Part shown: piece by piece, positions 1 to 4,982 of the stretch | Numbering within the stretch: the first letter of the stretch is position 1 | How the letters are laid out: every line of letters begins with the position of its first letter | Assembly (NCBI GenBank): GCA_019237595.1 | Contig: JAFAGU010000226.1 | Location: 1-6,756 of the forward strand | Length of the DNA stretch: 6,756 bases | Origin: Betaproteobacteria bacterium | Lineage (GTDB): Bacteria > Pseudomonadota > Gammaproteobacteria > Burkholderiales > SG8-39 | Direction of reading: 5' to 3' | Notes under the pieces: generated by a model | What the model was told of the DNA's origin: nothing | Database searches by the model: none | Seen by the model: only the letters and a program-made list of their open reading frames with translations | Translations under genes and position numbers: made by a program

Positions 1-109
1 GAAGCTCCTCTGCGAGGAGATCCGCGCCGCGCTCCGCGAGGTCGTGGACGAGCGCCCGGAGGCGGCCGAGTTGCTCGCGGGCCGCACCTTCGCTCGCTCG
101 GTCCACTAG
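1..109 (+). CDS. 3' end of a small GRTFAR-x-x-H family protein (partial)
   Basis: Only the last 35 codons are in the window; the reading frame begins at base 2 and ends at TAG 107-109. The visible peptide is a Glu/Arg-rich amphipathic helix followed by LLAGRTFARSVH. I recognise no named family. It is clearly a paralogue of the two complete genes at 1593-1928 and 2033-2362: 18 of 35 residues match the C-terminus of the first, with the same spacing to the stop and an invariant last His. At DNA level a 14-base block in the signature (80-93) recurs exactly at 2333-2346. The convergent binding-protein gene ends only four bases away, and no terminator hairpin is visible between them. Function is unknown. 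Family membership is seen directly; the start and full length lie outside the window. Confidence 0.8.
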   Translation, partial: KLLCEEIRAALREVVDERPEAAELLAGRTFARSVH

Positions 110-113
110 CCCC

Positions 114-1088
114 TCAGTTCGCCTGCAGGCCGAGGCTCTGCGCGAGCGGCGCCCACTTGCGCGTTTCGCTCTGCAGGTGCGCGGCGAGCTCCGCGGCGCT
201 CGAGGGCGCGGCATCGATGCCGCGCTCGGCGAGCTGCCTGCGGATCGAGAGGTCGGAGAGCACGACCCTGATCTCGCGCTCCCAGCGGGCGGCGATCGCC
301 GCAGGCAGGCCGGCGGGCGCGACGAACGCGTACCAGTTCGTCGATTCATACCCGGAGAACCCGCTTTCCGCTGCGGTCGGGATGGCGGCGAGCGCCTCCG
401 TGCGGTGCGAGCCCGTCACGGCGAGCGCGTTCACCTTCCCCTGCTTCACGTACGGCACCGCGGTCGAGATCACCGCGACGAACACCTGCACCTGTCCGGA
501 GAGGAAATCGGTGAGCGCGGGGCCGCCGCCCTTGTACGGCACATGCACCCAGTCGATGCCCGCCAGGCGTGTCAGGAGCTCGGCCGAAAGATGCCCGGTG
601 CTTCCCGTTCCCGAGGTGGCGTAGTTCAGCACGCCGGGATGCGCGCGCGCGTACGCGACGAGCTCGCGCAGCGAGCGCACGGGAAGCGAAGGATGCGCGA
701 GGAAGATGTTCTGGAGCTCAACCGCGCGGCCGAGCGGCGTGAAATCCCGCGCCGGGTCGTAGGGCACCGAGCTGATTGCGGGACTGATGACGAGCGAGGC
801 GAGCGTCGCGAGATGCACCGTGTAGCCGTCGGGCGGCGACTTCGCTGTGAGCTCCGCCGCCACCACGCCGTTTGCGCCCGGGCGGTTGTCGACGATGACC
901 TCGCGGCCGAGTGCCTGCGAAAGCCGAGGCTGGACGATGCGCGCCACGAGGTCGGTCGCGCCGCCCGGCGGGAATCCGACCAGGAGGCGGGCGGGATGCG
1001 ACGGATAGTTCTCGGCGAGCGCCGGGCCGCCCAGGAGGAATGCCGCGAAGAGAACGAGGACGTGCACCATTTCACGCCGCTTTGACAA
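114..1088 (-). CDS. Bug/TctC-family tripartite tricarboxylate transporter solute-binding protein
   Basis: A periplasmic binding protein of the Bug family, which delivers carboxylates or other small organic molecules to TctA/TctB-type permeases. The ligand cannot be read from sequence. At 324 aa it has normal family length. Residues 1-25 form a signal peptide: positively charged KRR, a hydrophobic stretch, then ALA before the predicted cut at 25/26. Hallmarks follow in order: YPSHPARLLVGFPPGGATD (28-46), NRPGANG (68-74), PPDGYT (85-90), SGTGSTGHLSAEL (159-171), VPYKGGGPALTDFLSGQV (183-200) and WYAFVAPAGLP (252-262). I chose the TTG start (1086-1088) because GAGG lies seven bases upstream and the charged n-region needs these codons. 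The next candidate, ATG at 1068-1070, lacks a good ribosome site and would leave a signal peptide with no positive charge. No permease genes are nearby, so it is probably one of many orphan Bug proteins. Confidence 0.93.
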   Translation of the reverse strand: MSKRREMVHVLVLFAAFLLGGPALAENYPSHPARLLVGFPPGGATDLVARIVQPRLSQALGREVIVDNRPGANGVVAAELTAKSPPDGYTVHLATLASLVISPAISSVPYDPARDFTPLGRAVELQNIFLAHPSLPVRSLRELVAYARAHPGVLNYATSGTGSTGHLSAELLTRLAGIDWVHVPYKGGGPALTDFLSGQVQVFVAVISTAVPYVKQGKVNALAVTGSHRTEALAAIPTAAESGFSGYESTNWYAFVAPAGLPAAIAARWEREIRVVLSDLSIRRQLAERGIDAAPSSAAELAAHLQSETRKWAPLAQSLGLQAN

Positions 1089-1095
1089 AGTCTAA

Positions 1096-1099
1096 CCTC
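1096..1099 (-). promoter_or_regulatory. Shine-Dalgarno deciding the TTG start of the Bug protein
   Basis: On the minus strand GAGG stands seven bases before the TTG codon at 1088-1086. The alternative ATG at 1070 has no comparable purine run at the right distance. With the KRR-containing signal-peptide n-region, this favours the TTG start. Confidence 0.55.
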
Positions 1100-1129
1100 G
1101 CGGGCGGCCCGCCGCGCTAGCTTACGGGC

Positions 1130-1495
1130 ATGGCCTACCGCATCGAATACGCGGAGCGCGAAGGCACGCTTGCCGCCGTGGTGTCCGGGCGCTCGACGCT
1201 CGAGCAGGCGGCGCGCATCGCGCGCGACATCGCCGAGCAGGCGGCGCTCCAGGCGGCGCGCCACCTGCTCATCGACCTGCGCCGGCTGGGCGACCGCGTC
1301 GGCTCTCTCGGCACGCTCGTGCTCCCGTCAACGTCGGTACCCGACTGCCGCGTCGCGGTGCTCGACGTTCACGAGAACGACCCGTACTACGCTTTCTCCG
1401 AGCACGCGGCGTTCACGCGCGGGGCCGCGCTGCGCATGTTCTACGACCCGGCCGCGGCGCTCGCCTGGCTGCATGGCGGCGCCGTTTCCGAGTAG
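1130..1495 (+). CDS. SpoIIAA/STAS-like domain protein
   Basis: A 121-aa soluble protein with the pattern of the SpoIIAA-like (STAS/Sec14-type fold) family. An N-terminal strand pair (YRIEYAEREGTLAAVVSG, 3-20) leads to a helix (TLEQAARIARDI, 23-34) and a core strand HLLIDLRRL (45-53). A second core strand, RVAVLDVHENDP (74-85), is followed by the helix FSEHAAFTRG (89-98), then LRMFYDPAAALAWL (101-114). This strand, helix, 'RG', 'F-x-D-x-x-x-A-x-x-WL' ending is typical of single-domain SpoIIAA-like proteins. The role is unknown. The Ser that is phosphorylated in true anti-sigma-factor antagonists is not evident after the IDL strand, so partner switching is doubtful. The gene is divergent from the Bug gene across a 41-base gap. 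No Shine-Dalgarno is visible before the ATG, but no better in-frame start exists. Confidence 0.75.
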   Translation: MAYRIEYAEREGTLAAVVSGRSTLEQAARIARDIAEQAALQAARHLLIDLRRLGDRVGSLGTLVLPSTSVPDCRVAVLDVHENDPYYAFSEHAAFTRGAALRMFYDPAAALAWLHGGAVSE

Positions 1496-1592
1496 CCGCT
1501 CCTCGACGTAACAATCCGGCGAAATTCGTAGCCCGACCAGCGCCCTCGCGCGGGCCGGCGCTGCAACGTGGCGGGACTAGCCTGTACCGGCC

Positions 1593-1928
1593 ATGAAGAC
1601 GCAGGGGCGCGTGAAGAATGCCTCGGCCGCCGAGCGGGCCTGGAAGGCCGCCGACGCCGAAGTGTCGGCCCAGGTCGCGGCGCTTTTCGCGCGCTGCCCG
1701 GAGCTCTCGGGCTTCTCCGTCCAGGCGAAGGTCGCCGCCGACGAGCCGAACCGCCCCGAGGACGAGGAGCTTTTCGTCACTGCCATCGGCATCGCGCCGC
1801 GGCTCTCCAAGGACCAGTACGCAGACATCTTCGAGCAGATCGCGACCGTCCTGAAAAGCCTGCTTTCCGAGCGCCAGGAGGCGGCGAGCCTCCTTCGCGG
1901 GCGCACTTTCGCCCGGGTCGTGCACTAA
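1593..1928 (+). CDS. Small GRTFAR-x-x-H family protein, first complete copy
   Basis: A 111-aa protein of a family I do not recognise. It is soluble, with no signal peptide or membrane segment. A charged, Ala-rich helical N-terminus (1-30) precedes ALFARCPELSGFSVQ (30-44) and a variable acidic linker. Then come a probable beta strand LFVTAIGI (60-67), the helix DQYADIFEQIATVLKSLLSE and the terminal LLRGRTFARVVH. Compared with the gene at 2033-2362, 11 of 15 residues match in the ALF...Q block and 27 of 52 from the strand to the C-terminus, with gaps only in the linker. Conservation of protein over third positions shows that this frame is coding. No Shine-Dalgarno precedes the ATG. TAGCCT at 1578-1583 could be a -10 element giving a very short or absent leader. 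Function is unknown. Confidence 0.85.
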   Translation: MKTQGRVKNASAAERAWKAADAEVSAQVAALFARCPELSGFSVQAKVAADEPNRPEDEELFVTAIGIAPRLSKDQYADIFEQIATVLKSLLSERQEAASLLRGRTFARVVH

Positions 1929-1957
1929 GCCACTGGCGGGCCGGGGCGACGGCGGCC

Positions 1958-1991
1958 TCAGGAATTCCGCTGTAGTCGTTTCAGGGATTCC
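1958..1991 (+). repeat. Imperfect direct repeat upstream of the second GRTFAR gene
   Basis: TCAGGAATTCC (1958-1968) and TCAGGGATTCC (1981-1991) match at 10 of 11 bases and start 23 bases apart, about two helical turns. They lie just upstream of the putative promoter at 1996-2024, so an activator or repressor site is possible. The repeat is short and could be chance. Confidence 0.35.
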
Positions 1992-1995
1992 CCGA

Positions 1996-2024
1996 TTGGC
2001 GTGCGAACGACACGCCGATATCGT
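1996..2024 (+). promoter_or_regulatory. Candidate sigma70-type promoter of the second GRTFAR gene
   Basis: TTGGCG (1996-2001, 4/6 match to the -35 consensus) and TATCGT (2019-2024, 4/6 match to the -10 consensus) are separated by exactly 17 bases. The expected transcription start falls at about 2031-2033, at or within two bases of the ATG at 2033. The mRNA would then be leaderless or nearly so, which fits the missing Shine-Dalgarno. Confidence 0.4.
1998..2016 (+). promoter_or_regulatory. Inverted repeat in the promoter spacer, candidate operator
   Basis: GGCGTG (1998-2003) and CACGCC (2011-2016) form a perfect 6-bp dyad with a seven-base spacer. The dyad lies between and partly over the putative -35 and -10 elements. 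Being upstream of the predicted start, it would act as DNA rather than as an RNA hairpin, which suits a dimeric repressor. The regulator is not identifiable, and palindromes are common at this GC content. Confidence 0.3.
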
Positions 2025-2032
2025 GCTGTCCC

Positions 2033-2362
2033 ATGAAACCCCTCACGACTGCCCTGTATCCCGACCAGAAGCGCGTCGCCGCCGATGTCGAGGCCAAGAT
2101 GCGCGCGCTCTTCGTCCGCTGCCCCACTCTGTGCGGCTTCTCCATCCAGGACCGGGCGCAGCTTCCCGAGCAGGTCACCGAGAACCAGATTCCGGACGCC
2201 GACCTCTACGTCACCGAGATCGGCATCTTCCCGAAGCTCGGCTCCGAGCAGTACGCCGACGTTTTCGACGAGATCACCATCACCATCTCGAGCCTCGTCA
2301 ACGAGCAGCCGAACGCCTACGACGTCCTGCGCGGCCGCACCTTCGCGCGCACGACGCACTGA
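2033..2362 (+). CDS. Small GRTFAR-x-x-H family protein, second complete copy
   Basis: A 109-aa soluble protein, paralogous to 1593-1928 and to the fragment at 1-109. Shared blocks are ALFVRCPTLCGFSIQ (26-40), LYVTEIGIFPKL (63-74), EQYADVFDEI (77-86) and the C-terminal VLRGRTFARTTH. The N-terminus differs (KPLTTALYPDQKRVAADVEAK), and the linker between the two conserved halves is about three residues longer. Two Cys occur in RCPTLC; only the first is shared with the other complete copy. The CDS stop is followed by a purine-rich 3' leader and a strong intrinsic terminator, so this is the last gene of the + strand cluster. No Shine-Dalgarno is visible, but a candidate promoter sits so close that translation may be leaderless. 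I cannot assign a function. Confidence 0.88.
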   Translation: MKPLTTALYPDQKRVAADVEAKMRALFVRCPTLCGFSIQDRAQLPEQVTENQIPDADLYVTEIGIFPKLGSEQYADVFDEITITISSLVNEQPNAYDVLRGRTFARTTH

Positions 2363-2406
2363 AGGACAAGAAGGGAGAAGAACAGAAGAACGACAAGGGG
2401 TGGGGG
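2361..2406 (-). other. Pyrimidine-rich minus-strand tract, possible Rho-utilisation region
   Basis: The + strand has 41 purines in these 46 bases, with pyrimidines only at 2367, 2383, 2391, 2394 and 2401. A minus-strand transcript leaving the beta-propeller gene would therefore be rich in C and U, poor in G and unstructured, the usual composition of rut sites. The intrinsic hairpin just before it lacks a U-tract in the minus direction, so Rho-dependent termination is a reasonable inference only. Confidence 0.3.
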
Positions 2407-2411
2407 TTTAC

Positions 2412-2440
2412 AAGGGCGCCGCAAGGCGCCCTTTTTATTT
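2412..2440 (+). terminator. Intrinsic terminator
   Basis: A 9-bp perfect stem, AAGGGCGCC (2412-2420) with GGCGCCCTT (2425-2433), is closed by a GCAA tetraloop and followed by the T-rich run TTTTTATTT (2432-2440). It ends transcription of the + strand GRTFAR cluster. The stop codon of the convergent gene (2435-2437) lies inside the T-run. In the minus direction the stem is followed by GTAAAC, so it would be weak there. Confidence 0.93.
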
Positions 2441-3406
2441 CGTGCGGTAGACGACGAGCTTGTCCGCCGCCGATTCCGGCGTCCAGACTTCGCCCGCGCG
2501 GCCATGGATCTGGCGCACATTGGCGTACGCGCTCGAGGACTTGAAGGTCTCGAACTTCTCCGTGGCGGGATCGAAGCGCAGCATCACCTGCTGCGTCCAC
2601 TCGGAGGCCCAGACGCGGTCCGTCTCGTCCACGTACACGGCGTAGACGCGCGGGTGCTCGCCCGGCGCCTTCCACTCGCGCCATCGGCCGCTCGCCGGCT
2701 CATAGCGCGCGAGCTGCCCCGCGTTCCATTCCGCCACCCAGAGGTTGCCCTTCGAGTCCGCCCACACGCGCCGCGCGCCCTGGCCGCGCGTCGGCGGCTC
2801 GATCACGCTCGCGCTTCCGCTCGCCTGGTCGATCCGCGCGATGTACGACCCCGCGAGCGAGGCGAAATACACGCTCCCGTCCGGCGTCGCCTGGATGCCG
2901 TAAGGGCCCGAGCCTTTCGGCGCCTTGAAGACCTTCACCTCGCCGCTCGACGGATCGACGCGGCCGTAGACGCCGCTTTGTCCCGTGAACCAGAGCAGGC
3001 CTTTCGCGCCGAACGCGGCGGTGTTTAGATTGGCGTAGTCGTTTCCCGCGGGAAGAGGAAACGCCTTGACGAGCCGCTTCGAGTCGACGCGGACGATGGC
3101 GTTCTGGCCGCCGTCGGTGAGCCACACGGCGCCGTCGCTCGCGACGAGCACGCCGTGCGGCGCGGATTCGCGGCCGAGCGCAACGGTATCGACCTTCCCG
3201 GTCTTCGGGTCGAGGATGCCGAGGTGGCCGCTGCGCTGCGCGGAGAAATACACCGGCCCGCCCGGCGCGGGGTCCGCCCACACATCGTGCGCGAAGAGCC
3301 CGCGCGGGATCGGGTACTCCTGCACCGTCACCTCGCCGAACGCGGCGGAGGCGGCGAGGACGAGGGCAAGGATGGCGAGCGCGGTGCGCATGTTCGGAGA
3401 CCGCAT
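2435..3406 (-). CDS. Exported seven-bladed beta-propeller, Vgb (streptogramin lyase-like) family
   Basis: A 323-aa secreted protein. An N-terminal signal peptide (MRTALAILALVLAASAAFG, cut near residue 24) is followed by seven repeats of about 40 residues. They begin near residues 39, 83, 126, 167, 211, 254 and 297. Each shows the Vgb/NHL-like pattern of an '[AP]-x-[GAV]-[IV]' strand, a DG turn, '[VL]-[WY]-[FVAL]' and a closing '[IL]-x-R-[IVFY]-[DE]-P' strand. Examples are SAPHGVLVASDGAVWLTD and GPYGIQATPDGSVYFAS. The start has two candidates, ATG 3404-3406 and the in-frame ATG 3389-3391, with duplicated surroundings. Both give a good signal peptide. True Vgb enzymes linearise streptogramin B using His and Glu residues. 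Here the PHG-type His survives in blade 2 but is absent from the starts of blades 5 and 6, so antibiotic cleavage is unlikely to be its role. It may bind or modify an unknown periplasmic ligand. Confidence 0.88.
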   Translation of the reverse strand: MRSPNMRTALAILALVLAASAAFGEVTVQEYPIPRGLFAHDVWADPAPGGPVYFSAQRSGHLGILDPKTGKVDTVALGRESAPHGVLVASDGAVWLTDGGQNAIVRVDSKRLVKAFPLPAGNDYANLNTAAFGAKGLLWFTGQSGVYGRVDPSSGEVKVFKAPKGSGPYGIQATPDGSVYFASLAGSYIARIDQASGSASVIEPPTRGQGARRVWADSKGNLWVAEWNAGQLARYEPASGRWREWKAPGEHPRVYAVYVDETDRVWASEWTQQVMLRFDPATEKFETFKSSSAYANVRQIHGRAGEVWTPESAADKLVVYRTK

Positions 3407-3414
3407 GTTCGGAG
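3387..3414 (-). repeat. 15-base tandem duplication containing two possible start codons
   Basis: On the + strand, 3387-3399 and 3402-3414 are identical (CGCATGTTCGGAG), with a 15-base period. On the minus strand each copy carries an ATG in the same frame with the same bases before it, giving the peptide start MRSPN-MR. Neither ATG has a Shine-Dalgarno. A UUCGG/CCGAA hairpin (3408-3420) stands one base before the upstream ATG. Confidence 0.8.
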
Positions 3415-3433
3415 GCCGAAGGGGCGAAAGAGC

Positions 3434-3439
3434 ATTCTA
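3434..3439 (-). promoter_or_regulatory. Possible -10 element for the beta-propeller gene
   Basis: TAGAAT on the minus strand matches TATAAT at 5 of 6 bases and lies 27 bases before the upstream ATG. No convincing -35 hexamer is seen 16-18 bases further upstream, so this is tentative. Confidence 0.25.
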
Positions 3440-3457
3440 GACGGCGTTTGAGGTAAA

Positions 3458-3500
3458 TTCCGCTCTCCCAAGCGGAGGAGACCCTGGCCGCGGCGCGGCC
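3458..3500 (+). other. Two potential hairpins in the aldehyde dehydrogenase leader
   Basis: CCGCT (3460-3464) can pair with AGCGG (3471-3475), extendable outward by a T-A pair. GGCCGC (3486-3491) can pair with GCGGCC (3495-3500) across a three-base loop. Both lie upstream of the Shine-Dalgarno in a leader of unknown length. I recognise no riboswitch class. They may only reflect high GC content. Confidence 0.3.
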
Positions 3501-3529
3501 GCTCGCTGCCCCTGGCGCGAGAGTTCCAC

Positions 3530-3533
3530 GGAG
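3530..3533 (+). promoter_or_regulatory. Shine-Dalgarno of the aldehyde dehydrogenase
   Basis: GGAG stands six bases before ATG 3540. It is the clearest ribosome-binding site in the window and fixes the first gene of the right-hand operon. Confidence 0.7.
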
Positions 3534-3539
3534 ACGCTC

Positions 3540-4982
3540 ATGCAGCAGCAGCTTCACCAGAACTTCATCAACGGCGAGTGGGCGAAGGCGGCCCAGGCGG
3601 CGCCGAACATCAACCCGTCGAACACCGCCGACGTCGTCGGCGAATACGCGCGCGCCGACGAGGCGCAGGTGCGCGCCGCCATCGCGGCGGCCCGGGCCGC
3701 GTTTCCGGCCTGGTCGCGCGGCTCGATCCAGGCGCGCGCCGACCTGCTCGACAAAGTAGGCAACGAGATCTTCGCTAGGAAGGACGAGCTTGCGACGCTG
3801 CTCGCGCGCGAGGAAGGCAAGGTCAAGGGCGAGGCGCTCGGCGAAGTCATGCGCGCGGGGTATTTGTTCAAGTTCTTCGCCGGCGAGGTCGTGCGCCAGG
3901 CGGGCGAGGTGATCGCGTCGGTGCGGCCGGGCGTCAAGGTGGAGATCACGCGCGAGCCGGTGGGCGTGGTGGGGATCATCACGCCTTGGAACTTCCCGAT
4001 CGCGATCCCCGCGTGGAAGATCGCGCCGGCGCTCGCCTACGGCAACTGCGTCGTCTTCAAGCCCGCGGACCTCGTGCCGGGCTGCGCCTGGGCGCTCGCC
4101 GACATCATCGCGCGCGCCGGCGTGCCCAACGGCGTCTTCAATCTGGTCATGGGCAGGGGCTCGGTCGTGGGCGAGATCCTTTCGACCGATCCCGGCATCG
4201 ATGCGGTCACCTTTACCGGCTCCGTGGCGACCGGAAAACGCGTCGCGGCCAATTGCGCCGCGAGGCTCGCGAAGGTGCAGCTCGAGATGGGCGGCAAGAA
4301 CCCGCAGGTGGTGCTCGACGACGCGGACCTAGACGTCGCGGTGAACGTGTCGCTCCAGAGCGCGTTCTTCTCCACCGGTCAGCGTTGCACCGCGGCGAGC
4401 CGACTTATTGTCACGCAAGGCATTCATGATTCTTTCATCAAGAAACTAACGGAGAAGATGCGCGCGCTAAAAGTCGACGATGCGCTGAAGGACGGGACCG
4501 ACATCGGCCCGGTCGTCGACCAGTCGCAGCTCGACCAGGACCTGAAGTACATCGAGCTCGGGAAGAAAGAAGGGGCAAAGCTCGTCGAGGGCGGCGTCCA
4601 ATTGAAGAAAGACAAGCAGGGCTTCTATCTTTCGCCGGCGCTTTTCGTGGACACGACGCCGAAGATGACGATCAACCGGGAGGAGATCTTCGGGCCCGTG
4701 GCCTCGGTGATCCGCGTCAAGGACTACGACGAGGCGCTCGCCGTGGCGAACGACACGGCCTTCGGACTCTCCTCCGGCATCGCGACCACCTCGCTCAAGC
4801 ACGCGGAGCACTTCAAGCGCAACTCCGCTGCGGGGATGGTGATGGTCAACCTGCCTACGGCAGGGGTCGACTATCACGTGCCTTTCGGCGGTCGCAAGGG
4901 CTCGAGCTATGGCCCGCGCGAGCAGGGGCGCTACGCCGTGGAGTTCTACACCACGGTGAAGACGGCCTACATCAATCCGTGA
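3540..4982 (+). CDS. NAD(P)-dependent aldehyde dehydrogenase, alpha-ketoglutaric semialdehyde dehydrogenase-like
   Basis: A complete 480-aa ALDH-superfamily enzyme that oxidises an aldehyde to an acid with NAD(P)+. The N-terminal FINGEW (9-14) and the C-terminal HVPFGGRKGSSYGPREQG (446-463) resemble the GucD/YcbD-type 2,5-dioxopentanoate dehydrogenases of sugar-acid (glucarate/galactarate, arabinose) oxidation, from recalled sequences. All catalytic elements are present: TPWNFP with Asn151, KPAD with cofactor-binding Lys174, FTGSVATGK (225-233), LEMGGK with general base Glu249, STGQRC with nucleophile Cys283, and EEIFGP with Glu382. No dehydratase, aldolase or sugar transporter lies in the window, so the substrate is uncertain; succinate semialdehyde or betaine aldehyde are alternatives. 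Its TGA overlaps the GTG of the kinase gene. A short stretch at 4401-4475 uses A/T-ending codons unlike the rest. Confidence 0.93.
   Translation: MQQQLHQNFINGEWAKAAQAAPNINPSNTADVVGEYARADEAQVRAAIAAARAAFPAWSRGSIQARADLLDKVGNEIFARKDELATLLAREEGKVKGEALGEVMRAGYLFKFFAGEVVRQAGEVIASVRPGVKVEITREPVGVVGIITPWNFPIAIPAWKIAPALAYGNCVVFKPADLVPGCAWALADIIARAGVPNGVFNLVMGRGSVVGEILSTDPGIDAVTFTGSVATGKRVAANCAARLAKVQLEMGGKNPQVVLDDADLDVAVNVSLQSAFFSTGQRCTAASRLIVTQGIHDSFIKKLTEKMRALKVDDALKDGTDIGPVVDQSQLDQDLKYIELGKKEGAKLVEGGVQLKKDKQGFYLSPALFVDTTPKMTINREEIFGPVASVIRVKDYDEALAVANDTAFGLSSGIATTSLKHAEHFKRNSAAGMVMVNLPTAGVDYHVPFGGRKGSSYGPREQGRYAVEFYTTVKTAYINP

Noticed and set aside
177..1085. 302-codon + strand open frame opposite the Bug gene
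   Set aside because: The Arg-rich composition with no family motifs, opposite an intact Bug protein, marks it as a shadow.
1082..1087. Perfect TTGACA as a -35 element for the SpoIIAA-like gene
   Set aside because: The expected -10 position (around 1105) reads CGGCCC, and the TAGCTT hexamer is 30 bases away. Spacing does not fit a sigma70 promoter.
1531..1562. Inverted repeats GCCCG/CGGGC and AGCGCC/GGCGCT as a terminator after the SpoIIAA-like gene
   Set aside because: The two short stems compete with each other and no T-tract follows, so there is no support for termination.
2435..3406. Streptogramin B resistance gene (true vgb)
   Set aside because: The fold matches, but the protein is exported and the repeat His pattern is altered. 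Family membership alone does not support resistance.
3460..3539. Glycine- or guanidine-type riboswitch in the ALDH leader
   Set aside because: The purine-rich bits superficially recall such aptamers, but the conserved core bases and helices could not be matched.
2700..3557. 285-codon minus-strand frame overlapping the propeller gene
   Set aside because: It is a frame-shifted shadow of the propeller gene, Arg-rich and without repeats or motifs.
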